DNA of 64,000 nt from Spinacia oleracea (GCF_020520425.1 NC_079492.1:146289861-146353860); one strand, 5' to 3'. Positions 23,692 through 36,058 are shown, numbered from the stretch's first letter. Numbers and translations are program-made. Notes: generated by a model from the letters alone, not told the origin.

Positions 23692-23957
23692 GGGTTCGTT
23701 TTTTCACATATCTGATATGTGTGGAAACACACATATCAACTAAAAGACAAATAGCTAAAAGATAAAAAAGGAAATACTATTTATGTAAAAAAAGTAGCAT
23801 TATGTAAAAAAAAAGTATCATTCTGTAAAAAAATGTACTATTTATGTTTAGAAAAGTACCATTTAATTTTTTTTGTCCTTTTTCCTATTTTGTCTTTTGT
23901 TCTGATATGTATTTGAGTATTTCCCCATACATATCTGATATGTATTTGTACTTCCTC
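23692..23957 (+). mobile_element. MULE-type MITE with 10-bp target duplication
   Basis: Begins GGGTTCGTTTTTTCACATAT and ends GTATTTGTACTTCCTC. Perfect 10-bp duplication CTCTTTCCAT at 23682-23691 and 23958-23967. Subterminal palindromes ACATATCTGATATGT near both ends; the middle is a loose tandem of AAAAAAGTACxATTxATGT. The target-duplication length fits Mutator-like transposition. Confidence 0.8.
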
Positions 23958-23967
23958 CTCTTTCCAT

Positions 23968-25058
23968 GGCCCCTAATTAACATCCACCAATTCCATTTTA
24001 ATATAGCACCACATATATATAAATATAAATATATTGTTAAAATGCTTACCCACCTTATCCAAATTGTTGTTTAAGATAACATATACTACTACTTCGTAAA
24101 TATATTATCCATCTTATCCAACCCCAAGACTTTATCAAATCCCTAATCTCCTTTCAAATTATAGTTTTTGTGCTAATCATATTATTATCATCGTTTTGTA
24201 CTAGTGGAATATATACTCGGACGTTATCAGAGTACCGGGTCCACAACTGATATTATTGTGTTAGCTCGGCTTATTTGCGGTGCACAATATTCGGTAACAG
24301 TTAATAGCTATTCTTTGCGCCGGAGTTACAATATTCCGTAATATTTTAATAACCATTACGCACAGATATATAAGTCGTACACTTTTACGGTAGGGTTTTC
24401 GTTACTTTTTAAGTTATCATGTACGGGAAATGTGTACCCTTTATGTATTCAAGTGACCCTTCATTAAATTCATTAACACACAAGGCCCTGAATTGTTTTA
24501 ATTGTTTTGTTACTTCAGTTTTTTTAGAAAACTAAACACGAAAAGAACAATTTTTCTGGACAGTTGATGAATTTTCAAAATCAACATAATCATTATATAT
24601 ATGATTGTTTCCTCATTAGACCTAACCATAGAAAACCAGCCAAATTTCAACCCAACATTGGCACGGCCAAAGCCTTTGGACGACCTTGATGCCCTATAAG
24701 TCTATAACCACTTTTGTTACCGAATATTTCATACTATGCTTGTTTGTTTGTAACATATACGAATATACTAAAGCTATTGTCTCCGTTTATTTAAATCAAA
24801 TTGCAACAATTTAACTTTTGCAATACTAATACTTTGACCACATGTTTTTTTTGTGTGTGATTTTGATGGAATCAACTTGAAATATATTTTCAATGAATTA
24901 AATTACACTATTTATGGTTAGAGGTAAGAATGATCATAATTGTATATCAATAAATGTTATAATCAAACTAGCACGGTACAATTTTTAGAAAATAGAGGTA
25001 GTATTGTGGAGTACTCCGTACTTTTTTATACAGTTCAAAGTTTCATTTCATTAGCAAT
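23968..25058. other. Intergenic stretch
   Basis: AT-rich. A short segment at 24228-24262 resembles the GGTCCACxxTxATATTATTGTG words of 22490-22520 and 41280, so old repeat debris is present. No gene seen. Confidence 0.4.
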
Positions 25059-25067
25059 TTGTGCAGG

Positions 25068-25219
25068 AAAATGCTAAGTGTGAAAATAAGAGAAGCCTCG
25101 TCAACTAGGGTTGTTGTTTTACTCAATCGGGCTGTCATTTTCCTGCACAAGGGCAAACGTAAACGTAAAACAACAACCCTGGTTGACGAGACTTCTCTAA
25201 TTTTCACACTTAGCATTTT
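25068..25219. repeat. Near-perfect hairpin, 54-bp arms
   Basis: Arm 25068-25121 and arm 25166-25219 are complementary at 51 of 54 positions, with a 44-base loop. An additional pair TTGTGCAGGAAAATG (25059-25073) and CATTTTCCTGCACAA (25136-25150) overlaps it, so two alternative folds are possible. No terminal duplication identified. Confidence 0.8.
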
Positions 25220-26409
25220 TTTCGCGATTACTTCTATTTGCATGCTACTCGCAAGAATTGATATTGACACTCTTATTAAGAGTGCAATTTCTATACTCAT
25301 GATCAACACAAAATGTAGTAATTTCGTATTTTTAGCCTTTTTTTTAGAGTGCCAAAATTAGCATCGAGAATTCGAGCATATTATATAATCACTATGTATT
25401 TTAAAAATAGCTGCACTTTGACCAACATATAATTTTAGGAGAGTGAGTAGAGTTTATTAAAATAAGATGAAAGTATGATAGTGGGTGAATTATTTATTAG
25501 AGTACAAAAAATGATGTGAGTAAGTATGGAGACCACACGAAAGAGATTTTAATATAATTGAAAATGAGACTAAAACATGTCAAAAAAGAAAAGTATCTCT
25601 TTTTAAAATATGGTCGTTTAAGAAAAATGTTTTTTTTTTTTAAAGATGGAGGAGGGAGTAACGTAAAGATCTGGATTATATGTAAAATAAAAAAATAAAA
25701 CAAAATAAAAAATAGAAAAAAAATAGAAAAAATAAAATAAATGAAGCAAGAGTAAAATGTAGGTGATCTCCCCGGGAGGCCAGGACCACGTGAGCACATG
25801 AGGGGAAAGAAACGGGTAAAAAAATAAAAACGGCTGAAGTTGATTTAGTCAAGAGAATCCAAACACGTGGTTTACTAATCCAAACATGTCTTTGTCCCAA
25901 CTTTTATTCTACTCCGTAAACATTCTATCACTATCCACATTCAATCCAAAATTAGCTAATGGATGCTTTCCCCAATTCATTAAAGTTTGATTATATAGTT
26001 AATACCGCATTCAGGAAAGTTTCTCAATCAAAAGTTTTGTCCTAGACAAATCATGGGGTTGTAGTCTAATAAATATCGGAAATTATTAAGAACACTTTTT
26101 TATGGCTAAAAAAAAAAAAAAACTTTGATGGCCCTAATTATTTGAAGGTAAATAATATATGCAGCTCGAAAGTGTTATAAATAAGCATTTTAATGCTTTT
26201 GTGAAACTGAAATTAATTTAGAGATGCATTTCAAAATCACGCGTCGTGATAGAGTATAAAACTAATATGGGATTTCAACCATCAGCTTAATAGAGAAAGC
26301 AATACTCGGCTAAATGGCTAATAATCCAGGAAAGTTTACAATACAGATAGGTGGTATAGCTCTTTAAAAAGGGTACGAATACGTAGGTATATAATTGGCT
26401 AAGCGTTCC
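25220..26409. other. Intergenic, 3' of the dioxygenase pseudogene
   Basis: AT-rich. A right MITE end (GGAGGAGGGAGTA, about 25649-25661) occurs with an indistinct left partner near 25430. Two TACTCCGTA words (25012, 25909) lie nearby. No gene seen. Confidence 0.4.
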
Positions 26410-27015
26410 CTAAGATGCAAATGTAACCCTGTAACGTTCTTGAAGGTAGTCGATGTAACGAATCGGGGGAAATCTGCCATTAGAAAAGAGAAGAACAGAA
26501 GTTATTCCGTATTGGAAGGAAATTTATGAAATCCATCCATATTGGAAGGAAATTTACTCATCTTTTTAGCATTCACATCACACATTGCAGGAAAATAGAA
26601 TCCTGATTGTGAATTTGGGAGACTGATTTATGAACTTTGAAGATCTGATTAAGTAAAACCCATAAATTTTGTATACCTGGGAGGATTCGACTCATTGCAG
26701 CAACTTTCTAAGCACTCCACAGAGAAATTGGGTGGAGGATTAAGGAACAGAGCTGCCTGCACAACCATATTCATAATTTTGGTGACTTTCGATCGGTATA
26801 CATGATAATCTGCATACAATACTTTGCCTACTTTCTTATATACGAACTAGTCGACTAGATGGAAACTGGTTTTGGCACATCAAAGCCACAACCACCTTGT
26901 AAGTAAAGCACGGGAAACTGTCTCACAAATTCACAGTGGGTGTGCCATAAATCATAATCATCTCCTTGACTAGATACTAGATAATGTATGACAATATCCC
27001 ATTTCACTAGACTTA

Positions 27016-27203
27016 GGTACCGTTCTCTTCACATGAATTTCACTTATATTATCTTATCTTATACTCCGTAGGTTCTTATTGGAAGTTATAAAATGTGTCA
27101 TTTGAATTTATTGACCCTTATTTTATCTTATCTGAACTTATTGACCCTTATTTTACCTTATTAGACCTGAAATTAGTGAAAATAAGGTGAATTGAACAGA
27201 GCC
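27016..27203. mobile_element. Tourist-like (PIF/Harbinger) MITE in intron 9 of copy A
   Basis: Ends GGTACCGTTCTCTTCAC and GTGAATTGAACAGAGCC with a perfect 3-bp duplication TTA (27013-27015, 27204-27206). The interior repeats TTATTGACCCTTATTTTA. 188 bp. Relatives at 50832, 55038, 56679 and possibly 58839. Confidence 0.75.
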
Positions 27204-29139
27204 TTAGACAGTTGCTGGATAGAATATGTGAATCAGTTAAGAGTGTTAAGACACTAGTCACACTAATGAGCAAGAAAATAAATAAATAAATAAATAGCAG
27301 GAGGAGAACAGAAAAGAGGATAAGTATGATTTACAGAATATCGTTCTCGTCCCTTTGGCACCACCCTGTGCAATGTTGACCTGTCACGAAAAGAAAAATA
27401 AAAAATAAATAAACAGAAGAACTGGTAAGGAAAGAAGCAAAATCAGGGCAACGATGCAACGTCTTGTGTGCTAAGCTGAGCCTTTACCGGCTAAACCAGC
27501 TGACATCCCTAAAACGTAATGAAATCACGTGTGTTTTTTGACAAACACCATCAAAACTTTACCTAAACAAACAATTTGTCCATCTCTCTGTAATGTCTCC
27601 AATGTTGACTATTATGGCCCTGCAATACATAATACAAATTAGTCCTTTTAGTACAAATTTCGGCATTTTTGCCACTGCGACGTTCTTTTGCACACTAAAA
27701 GTCCAAAAACTTACCCCTCAACATGAGGAACATCCTTCCAAATACGCGGCTGACTATCCTTTTCCGGGCAGACCTGAGAAAATATGATAGAAAATAATTT
27801 ATGATTGAACAATTAGCAAATGAATTTTTGTTTCTGATTAATTCAGACATATATATGGATATACCTGTAGTCCAGGAACACCATCAGTAGCCAACAGAGT
27901 GATCATTCCATAATCAGAGTGAGCAGAAGCACCTAAAACTTCATCATTCTGGCTATGATCACCTGGAATAATAATAATAAAGTAGATTAATTACTAAGTA
28001 ATACTAATTAAGATAGACTTCCCTTAACTAGGTAGTAATGTTAATCCAACAAGGGAATATAGATTTTTGACATCATGGGAAGTAATTAAAATCAAGTTAA
28101 GAAATATCATTGATATGGTAAATACTAAATACACAGAATTTTACTGTACTTTTTGGGTAATGTAAGAGGCGAAGAACAGGCATTGGTGGATTCAGAGCTC
28201 CTACATTCTCGAAGAAATTCTCATCGAGGTTCAAGGCCAACGCAAGAAATGATAGTAAACTTTTTGCAGCGGCCCTGAGCAACCATATGAAAAGCGTTAT
28301 ATACTTATATAGTAACATGGACAATGAATATATTAGAGATGATGAGATCGAATTACTTACAGAATTCGTTCACGATACTCTTCCATAGTTGGTCTCCAGT
28401 TTGGTAGAAGTTCTGGTAAGACATAATCAGCACATGTTTTTTTTAGTATCTGAATTCTGATGAAATCCAACAAAAAAAAGAAGAGAAAAAGTGTGTTATA
28501 ACATGTTCTTTGGCATGAACAAGCTTACCTTCAGAAGGCCACTGGTTCAAATTGCTCATTTCATCATGAATTGAACCAATATAGAAAGACTCCTTTGGGT
28601 CACCTACAATCCAAAAAGATCATCAAACAATTGGTAGAAGTACACCAGGTTGTATGTAGATTTACATGTAAAACGGGTAGTTTGTATTTTTAAGCACATT
28701 TTTCAACATCTTTAAGCACATTTATTTGACAATTAAATGAGAAAATAGTTAAAGATAAAACCTTTAGCGTCCAAAGAAGTATCCAACTTCTCAGAATATA
28801 AAGGTGTATATCCCCTGAATTATTTCCTGTCATATTTCATTTTTTCTTCCACGGGAAGTTGAAAGAAGTTTCTACTCTCTTCAAACAATTTCCCGAGCAT
28901 ATCTTTATCCAATCCATGATTCACAATGTAGAAAAAACCAACTTCAATGCACGCCTAAAAGCCACCAAATTGTAGCAAGTTAGCAACACACAAAGGTATC
29001 GCCCTCATATGCATTTCTACAGACTACAGGGCCACAGGCAACCCTGAACCCTGCTGCTGGAAATTCATCCATATCATACGACATTTTTCGGGTGAATAGA
29101 ACATAGCGTAAACATTAGAAATGAGGCGTCCCCTATAGG

Positions 29140-29325
29140 GGTGTGCACTGGTCCAAATACGAACCAGACCAGACCAGACCGGAACCGTTGGACCGGTAAA
29201 CCGAAATGTTTAATTTTCTTGGACCAAGGACCAGACCGGAATCATTCGATCCGGTCCGGTCCAAAATTGGAATTTTTCAGGTCCGGTCCAAGTCTGGACC
29301 GGTTTGGACCTGTTTTATCCATAAA
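29140..29325. repeat. GGTCC/GGACC-rich low-complexity tract
   Basis: Irregular runs of ACCAGACCAGACC, GGTCCGGTCC and GGACCGGT in intron 1 of copy A. It creates spurious open frames (RPDRN... type). Non-coding repeat of unknown class. Confidence 0.7.
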
Positions 29326-29365
29326 TACAATAAAACAAAGTATAAAGCATCAATAAAGGGGATAA

Positions 29366-29616
29366 GGGGAGACTCTTATTTGGATGACTCTTAGTTTCTC
29401 TCCTATGCCACCTAAGCTACAACTCCAAATAAGAGTCTCCTTCCAAAAATTGTAGAAATGCACTGAACTCGTAACACTAGCTCTTATTCTCTCTTACTCT
29501 CTTTTGTTTTATTTTATTTTCATGCACAAAATGTTGACATGACACTAGTTCTTATTTGTTGGAGCTAGCTCTTATTTCAGAATTTTCTCTTACAAACTCT
29601 AATTAAGAGTCTCCCA
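29366..29616. mobile_element. MITE with GGGAGACTCTTA ends
   Basis: Inverted ends GGGAGACTCTTATTTGG and AATTAAGAGTCTCCC, with further CTCTTATTT words inside in both orientations. About 250 bp in intron 1 of copy A. Target duplication not resolved. Confidence 0.55.
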
Positions 29617-29906
29617 TTTCTCACCTGAGAGTTAACTCTTAATTTTTCTCTCTCCTTAAAAGCTACCTAGATCTTTTTGAAACGAAGGTAGTATGTGGTT
29701 AGTTCAAGATTAGTTGCGGTATTGCTAGTTTAAATTACAGTATGACAACTACTTTGGGGAAGGAGGGATTATATAATAACAGAATGCTGAGTACTGATGA
29801 TTAGAAAGAAGAAGCAGACCTGACGAATTGTAGCAGCGGTAGATATTCGATCAGGCGCCGACAAATCGATGATTGGAAGATTTAGAATTGAATTATCTTC
29901 TCCCAT

Positions 29907-30047
29907 TTCACTCTGCTCCTCTCTCTTTCCTACTTTGAAGTTTTAGTTATGGACTTATGGTTGGTTGTCATCAATGGAAAAAAAGTTTATCTTTTGAATA
30001 AAGTTGGTATCATTTGTCTGCACTCTATCAATAATTCTAATGTTCGG

Positions 30048-30083
<36 letters not shown>

Positions 30084-30539
30084 TATTTTATTATTGATCC
30101 TCCAATTAGGTACACATATTCCAATGCGTGGCAATAAGAAAGTTGATATTTTAAAAATATATATTGAAATTGAACTAATAAGACTCTGCCAAGTATTTTT
30201 TTTTATAGATTTGTGAGATTTCATGATCAAACTACTGAAGTTACACAATAGAAATTCAATCAAAAGTTTTGTAGAAAAATCATTCAACGTCTAACAAATA
30301 ATCCGTATTTTGCTTATAATTTTACCACTAATATATCCTGTGAGAATTTTACATGGATGGATTTCCTGTTATTACTCACTTCAGAGTTCACACAATACAA
30401 TACAGCAACACTTGGCTAATCATATAGCAAAATAGGTACAATGACACTCATACGAACTCATTTATGAACGCGTAAATCCCAAGTAAATGTCGTACCACCA
30501 CTTGCTCTTTTAAGGTACGAGTACGTGAATAAGTATCTG
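29907..30539. other. Spacer between dioxygenase copies A and B
   Basis: 633 bp holding the copy A promoter and the copy B 3' UTR. It contains a pure T tract of about 28 bases at 30052-30080, which also creates overlapping spurious frames. No TATA box identified with confidence. Confidence 0.45.
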
Positions 30540-33500
30540 CTAAGCTCCATATGTAACCCTATAACGTTCTTTGAGGTAGTCATTGTAGCGGATTGGAGGA
30601 AATCTGCGGTTAAAAAAAGAAAAGAACAAAATTAATAGCCTGTTTTAATTTAAGAACATGACAGGCCAAGTAAATGGAATACTGATTAATCAAAATGAAG
30701 ATCAAACTAAGCAAAACCCAGAAATTCTGTATACCTTGGAGGATTAGACTCACTGCAGCAAGTTTCTAAGCACTCCACAGAAAAATTGTGTGGAGGATCA
30801 AGGAACAAAGCTGCCTGCACAATGCACAACATGTTGATAATTTTGGTTACCTTCGGTATATATTGCTGATACTACAATTAACCATATGAACAAAAAAAAA
30901 AATCATAGAGAAAGGAATAAGAAAGATTTACAGAAAATCTTTCTCGTCCCTTTGGCACCACTCTGTGCAATGTTGACCTGTCGTTAGATAATAGAGAAGA
31001 ACTGGTAAGGAAAAAAGTTTAACTTGATGGTGTGGGAATTGATACTGGTAAGAAGAACATAATGTGTAATCATGCGAGTTCTTTGACAAACATCATTAAC
31101 ATTTACCTAAATAAGCAATTAGTCCACCTCTCTGTAATGTCTCCAATGTTGACAATTATCGCCCTGAAATTCATAATAGATATTACTCTTGAGTTTCTAA
31201 GCAGACATCTCAAACAATATGCAAATGCATTTGCTTGTTAAAACTTCATAACTGCTGTTACTTCAACGATTGAACTAGGAAGACGTATTCGCCAGATGGA
31301 TGTTCAAAAGAATCAAAAACAAGAATTTCAACCCTTTGTTTCCCTTGTACAAGCCATTATTTAACAAATTTTTAACATACAGAGAAAATAACATCAGAAA
31401 ATCATTGTTTTTTTTTATTATTATCCTGTGCTCATGTGTAAGTAGGAAGGCCACCTTAGACATAAAGGTCAACTAGTGAAGAGAAGTCAAGAAGCCATTT
31501 ATTTAAGAGCTGAACGCCTTCAACTGTGAAATTTTGCTACAGTAGAATCTGGAGTAATAAATTCAACTAATTATGTACAGGATAAGATCACATTCATCCA
31601 AAAATGTTTGAGCAACATAGATCATTTCTTAGAAACAGCAGTAATGGTTATTTTAGTGCAGCTTCGTTTAACTAACCAATTACATCAACTTAGTCATGGT
31701 AATATAATTCACTTCACAGTTCACACCTAGAACTCACCCTTCAACATGAGGAACATCCTCCCAAATACGTGGCTGACGATCCTTTTCCCTACAAACCTGC
31801 AGAATGATGATATACATTAATTTTATCATTGAACAATCAGCAAATGAAGGATATTCGGAAAATTAAGACATACCTGTAGTCCAGGAACACCGTCAGTAAC
31901 CAACAGAGTAATCATTCCATAGTCAGAGTGAGCAGATGCGCCTAAAACTTCATCATTGTTGCAATTGTTGTCACCTGAAGAAAAAATTGATTTCTAAACA
32001 GTACATTAAGAAGGACTTCCTGAAACTAAGGAAAACATATTAAGAAATATGAAATCAAATTGAGAAATTATCACTGAGGTAAATACACAAAATTTACTGG
32101 ACCTTCTGGGTAATGTAGGAGGCGAAGAACAGGCATTGGTTGATCCAGAGCTCCTACATTCTCGAAAAAGTTCTCATTCAAGTTCAAGGCTGGCGCAAGA
32201 AGTGACAGTAAACTTTTTCCCGCATTCCTGAGGCAAAAACAAATCAGGGAAAGTAGCAAGTTTCGAGAGTCTAGAACTGACAGCGAAGTAATGTCTCTCA
32301 ACAAATCACTAAAATGATAACATGGACAATGAATAATAGTGTAACTTACAGAATTTGTTTATGGTATGCTTCCATTGTCGCTCTCCAATTTGGAAGAAGC
32401 TCTAGTTTGACATAATCAACATGTTTAATTTAGTAAATGAATTCTGATGAAGTCCATTGTGTGCTTTAACATCTTCTATTTAGGCATAAACAAGTAAAGT
32501 AAACCAACATGTGAACCGGATACATAAGCTTACCTTCAGAAGGCCACTGGTTCAAATTGCATAATTCATCATGAAGCGGGCCTATGTAGAAAGACTCTTT
32601 CGAGTCACCTACAATCCAAAAAAGGTCATCAGTTTTTCAAAATCCTTTGCGTTATTTTACACAAAATAAGGTAATTTGACAATAAATAAGAACAAATTAA
32701 ACCTTTGGTATTCAAAGAAGTATCCAACTTCTCAGAATATAATGGTGTGTATCCCCTAATTTCCTTCCTATCAAGTTTCATTTTTTCTTCTACAGGAAGA
32801 TCAAAGAACTTTTTACTTTCTTCAAACAATCTGCCGAGCAAATCTTTGTCCACTCCATGATTCACAATGTAGAAGAAACCAACTTCAATGCACGCCTAAA
32901 AGCCACCAATGTAGCAAGTTAGCAAGTTATGCAGCAGAGTAAGTTGTGAACAAGTTTATCTCACACATTCAGTATGCCTATTGTGGAGTTTGAACAGTTA
33001 TCTATCAACAATCAAATTCAAAATATCCATCTATTTGCCTATTGTTTTAGATAACAAATTGTCATCCCAAATGTGAATAAGTCACATTTAGGTGTAAGCA
33101 ATTAGGCTTTGTTTTCTCACCTTAACATTTACTAACCCGTTTCAAAATGATCTTTATACTTTCCATTTTAGTTCCGATTCATAAGTGGTTGTTTGATTGA
33201 ACATAGAAAATAGTTTTGTTTGGTTGAGACTTGAGAGAATTTACACTTTTTATGCAGATTATCACCTAAATAGGGGACTTAGGTAAGTAAATTCTACTTT
33301 GTGGAAAATAAAACTTTCAAGGAAGTTCAAATTTCAATGTTTTTGCCAACAAAACAACACCACCATGGCACCATCCAACTGGTATTTCCAATTCTCATGT
33401 TTTCTTTTGTCAACCAAACAACCACATAAACACTTGCAAATGCAAACATCATACCATTAACATGATTACTAAGGAGTCCATTAACATGAAAGAATGCGAG

Positions 33501-33624
33501 TAGTGATTAATAGAAAGAAGAAGCAGACCTGACGAAGTGTAGCAGCGGTAGAAACTCGATCAGGCGCCAATAAATCGATAATTGGAAGATTAACAATCAA
33601 ACTATCTTCATCTTCTTCCCCCAT
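30540..33624 (-). CDS. 2-oxoglutarate/Fe(II) dioxygenase, copy B
   Basis: Eleven exons: 33529-33624, 32703-32895, 32534-32608, 32350-32401, 32103-32227, 31874-31974, 31738-31796, 31107-31163, 30932-30977, 30735-30814 and 30540-30603, giving 315 residues without breaks. N-terminal DIOX_N part with NLPIIDL (residues 11-17) and GFFYIVNHGV; C-terminal double-stranded beta-helix with iron ligands His196, Asp198 (SAHSDYG) and His257 (STLHRV), and 2OG anchor Arg266-x-Ser268. ERWTN and ECLETCCSESNPPRFPPIRY near the end match At4g16770-type proteins. The reaction is 2OG-dependent hydroxylation or similar of an unidentified small molecule, probably in the cytosol. It sits 633 bp upstream of copy A in the same orientation. 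One oddity: IDLLAPD where A and C have IDLSAPD. Confidence 0.92.
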
Positions 33625-34147
33625 TCTCCTTTCCTTCTCGTCTGCTCCGCTCAATTGCTTCTTCAGTCTTCACGGACTTCACCTTCACCCACTTCCCCTC
33701 TCTCTGTCTCTCTCTCCTTTTTAATTTCTTATTTGTTCTACTTTTTAGCACACGAATTTAATTACCATTTGTTTATTTTGGTGTTTTCTCTACACCCAAA
33801 TTAATAAGATTATTTTCTATCATTTTTTCTTCAATAAGATCATTAGGTATGATTTTGTCTGCATAGAAAGAAATAATTTTTTTTGTAACATTTTTTTTTT
33901 CATTGGCCAAAACCATTAGATTTCCTACATATCGCTCTAATAATTCAGCAAATATGTCTCTTTTTTATATATATATATAATATAATATAATAGATTAGAT
34001 TATGATGATTAACGACGTTTTGACCGGCCAGTTTGATCCAAAATACAATTAAGCGAATGTTTTATTGATCTAAAACTCGTGTTTAACCTTTGTACGTATA
34101 ACGATCACAGGAATAGCTTATAAATGAAGTACTCCTTTAGCAGGGTA
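33625..34147 (-). promoter_or_regulatory. 5' flank of dioxygenase copy B
   Basis: A CT-rich tract (33690-33720 on the + strand) lies just upstream of the ATG, probably 5' UTR. Bases 33901-34010 repeat the segment seen at 15105-15196. No clear TATA box. Confidence 0.4.
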
Positions 34148-34341
34148 CTAGTTCAGACCCCGTGCCATGCACGGTTGCTTATAAATTTTTAATTTATTAT
34201 TTTTATACGTTCATGCATCATATAGGAACTTTATTTAGATCATTATTTAAAGTAGAGAATACATTTCTGAAAGAATATGGGTAAGAAATTATGAATTAAA
34301 AAGGAGATAATGCATGTATAGGCTTATAGCCAAATAACAAA
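34148..34341 (-). mobile_element. Helitron 3' end, element partly obscured
   Basis: A|CTAGTTCAGACCCCGTG... in reverse gives a CTAG terminus preceded by the hairpin CCGTG-CCATG-CACGG (34160-34174). The 5' end was not found; the retroposon at 34342 is inserted in or just beyond it. Confidence 0.5.
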
Positions 34342-34974
34342 TTTTTTTTTTTTGACGGGGAATAACAATTTCATTAATAATCAGCCAAACGGCATCTACA
34401 ATGATAAAATAGATCTGCATACCACATATTTAAAGAAAATACATAACTATTACAATCAAAACAATTACTACTCTGCATATCCTAAAGCACATCTCGTACT
34501 CCACCGCTTCTAGCTTGCTTAACGCGAGCAGTGATTTTCGATGTTTTCGCATCATTCCATGTAGAGCTCTTTGCAATTTGCGCACATATTGTTCTGATCG
34601 ACGAGTTGATGATAAACCCTAAGCCTGTATGAATCCAAATCTCCTTCCCAATTATTGAAACCCTAAATAAATTCTCATCCATGGATGAGAAGCAAGAACC
34701 TAGAAAACTCTAGGAAAAACCTAAATAAATTGGGAACAACCCAAGAATAAATTGGGAACAAATCAATGGAAAACAAAACCAAAACAAGACAAACCATAAA
34801 GAAAAACAATGAAAAAACAAGAAAAATGGTCGAAAATAATCTAATTTCCGAAGAAATTAGACTATTTCCGGCCTAAGCGGCAAAGAAAACTGAAACTCTA
34901 AAAGATGAGAGAGAAGAGAAAAAGGAGAGAGCTTTTTTGATTTTATGTTGTTATATAATTAGTCTCCCTCAATT
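34342..34974 (-). mobile_element. Retroposed sequence with poly(A) tail and 13-bp target duplication
   Basis: Flanked by perfect duplications GCCAAATAACAAA (34329-34341 and 34975-34987). On the minus strand it has a pyrimidine-rich leader, an intact 66-codon frame (34482-34682, MDENLFRVSIIGKEIW... to ...GGVRDVL), a short trailer containing GCCGTTTGGCTGATTATTAATG and a poly(A) tail (T run at 34342-34354). This is the signature of L1-mediated retroposition. Either a non-autonomous LINE derivative or a processed copy of a small transcript; I do not recognise the 66-residue product. Confidence 0.8.
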
Positions 34975-34987
34975 GCCAAATAACAAA

Positions 34988-35742
34988 ATAAATGTATAAA
35001 TGATCACAACAAAAAAGTTCAAAAAAAAAGCTAAAACTCATACTCAGTATGTAAATGGATAAAAGAAAGAATAAAAAATATAACTTTAACAATTAGTTTC
35101 AGTGGCCATGGGCGACATTTCCAATCTAAATAAAATGAAGGATCAAAATCTTCTTCGTCCTTCTACCTGACTTCGCCTTCTTCGTTCACCATCTTCCCAT
35201 TCCTATAAATCCGCACCGAATGAATATTGTTCGGAAACGACAGTGTAGTATAGTTTATGGGTAAACACGTATCATTTATATAGTATAAATAGACGTCAAA
35301 TAACCAACTTCTTTTTTTTAATTCAAAAAAGAAAGCTAAACTTAAATTCATAAAATCTTTAAGCGTACATGTTTTGTTATAGGAATCTTTTTTTTTAATT
35401 GAGGAAAAAAGATTTAAAAAGTTGTTAAAATCATTTTAACTGTACACGTTTTTTATAGTGATTTATATATTTTATTTTGTTTTTTTTAATCATAAAATTT
35501 AGATATCCTTTGACTGCCTAATATTAAGTAGAAATTTCAAAATCGTGCAACTACCTTTTTAAATATTTGGCTAGGTACAACAACTGCCTTTTTCTAAAAA
35601 AAAAAAATATTAAAAAAATAGTACTCCGTATATGAAATCAAGGAGAAAGAAAATTTTATTAAGAAAGAAAATATTTGCTAAGAAAGTGACCCGTGTAGTT
35701 CAGGAAAATCCTTTGGTGATTACTTTAGTAGTTTAGTATATA
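34988..35742. other. Intergenic stretch
   Basis: AT-rich, with no gene or paired repeat ends seen. A TACTCCGTA word occurs at about 35620. Confidence 0.4.
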
Positions 35743-36058
35743 CTCCCTCCGTAACAAAATTATTGTCCTGTTTTCTAAATCGGGCGTCCCAAAATTATAG
35801 TTCTGTTTCTAATTTTGGCTACTAAGGTCCTCACTTTCTCATGTACTATATTAATTTAAAAAATTATTGAAAACTCCACCCATGTACTATATTCCACTTT
35901 CTTATGTCTATATTCTCTTTCACATGTACTTTATTCCACTTTTTCATACAACTCAATCATCATTTGTACGTTATTCTACTTTTTCATGTACCATATTCTA
36001 TTTTTCTTAAAATCCGTATTTTTGGTCAAACAAAACTATAATTATGGGACAGAGGGAT
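35743..36058. mobile_element. Stowaway-like MITE
   Basis: CTCCCTCCGTAACAAAATTA at the left and TATAATTATGGGACAGAGGG at the right with TA outside. The middle repeats CATGTACTATATTCxxCTTT several times. About 316 bp. Confidence 0.75.

Larger units (their letters stand above)
26410..29906 (-). pseudogene. 2-oxoglutarate/Fe(II) dioxygenase, copy A, with one premature stop
   Basis: Eleven exons: 29820-29906, 28762-28954, 28529-28603, 28361-28412, 28150-28274, 27865-27962, 27715-27773, 27563-27619, 27335-27380, 26677-26756 and 26410-26473. All borders are GT/AG, with phases identical to copies B and C. The frame (311 codons plus stop) is open except for TAA at 28820-28822 in exon 2, where B has GAA and C has GGA (DRK*FRGYTP against DRKEIRGYTP). 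The HxD iron ligands (SAHSDYG, exon 6), the distal His (STLHRV, exon 9) and the 2OG-binding RxS (RYS) are all kept. The fold family is the isopenicillin-N-synthase-like dioxygenases, nearest by motif to Arabidopsis At4g16770; the substrate is unknown. As read, translation would end after about 78 residues; a recent null allele, or a sequence error, are both possible. Confidence 0.85.

Noticed and set aside
29141-29394. Overlapping frames rich in Arg-Pro-Asp
   Set aside because: Translation of the GGTCC/GGACC low-complexity tract in an intron.
29949-30287. Frames spanning the long T tract
   Set aside because: Poly-Phe or poly-Lys artefacts of a mononucleotide run.
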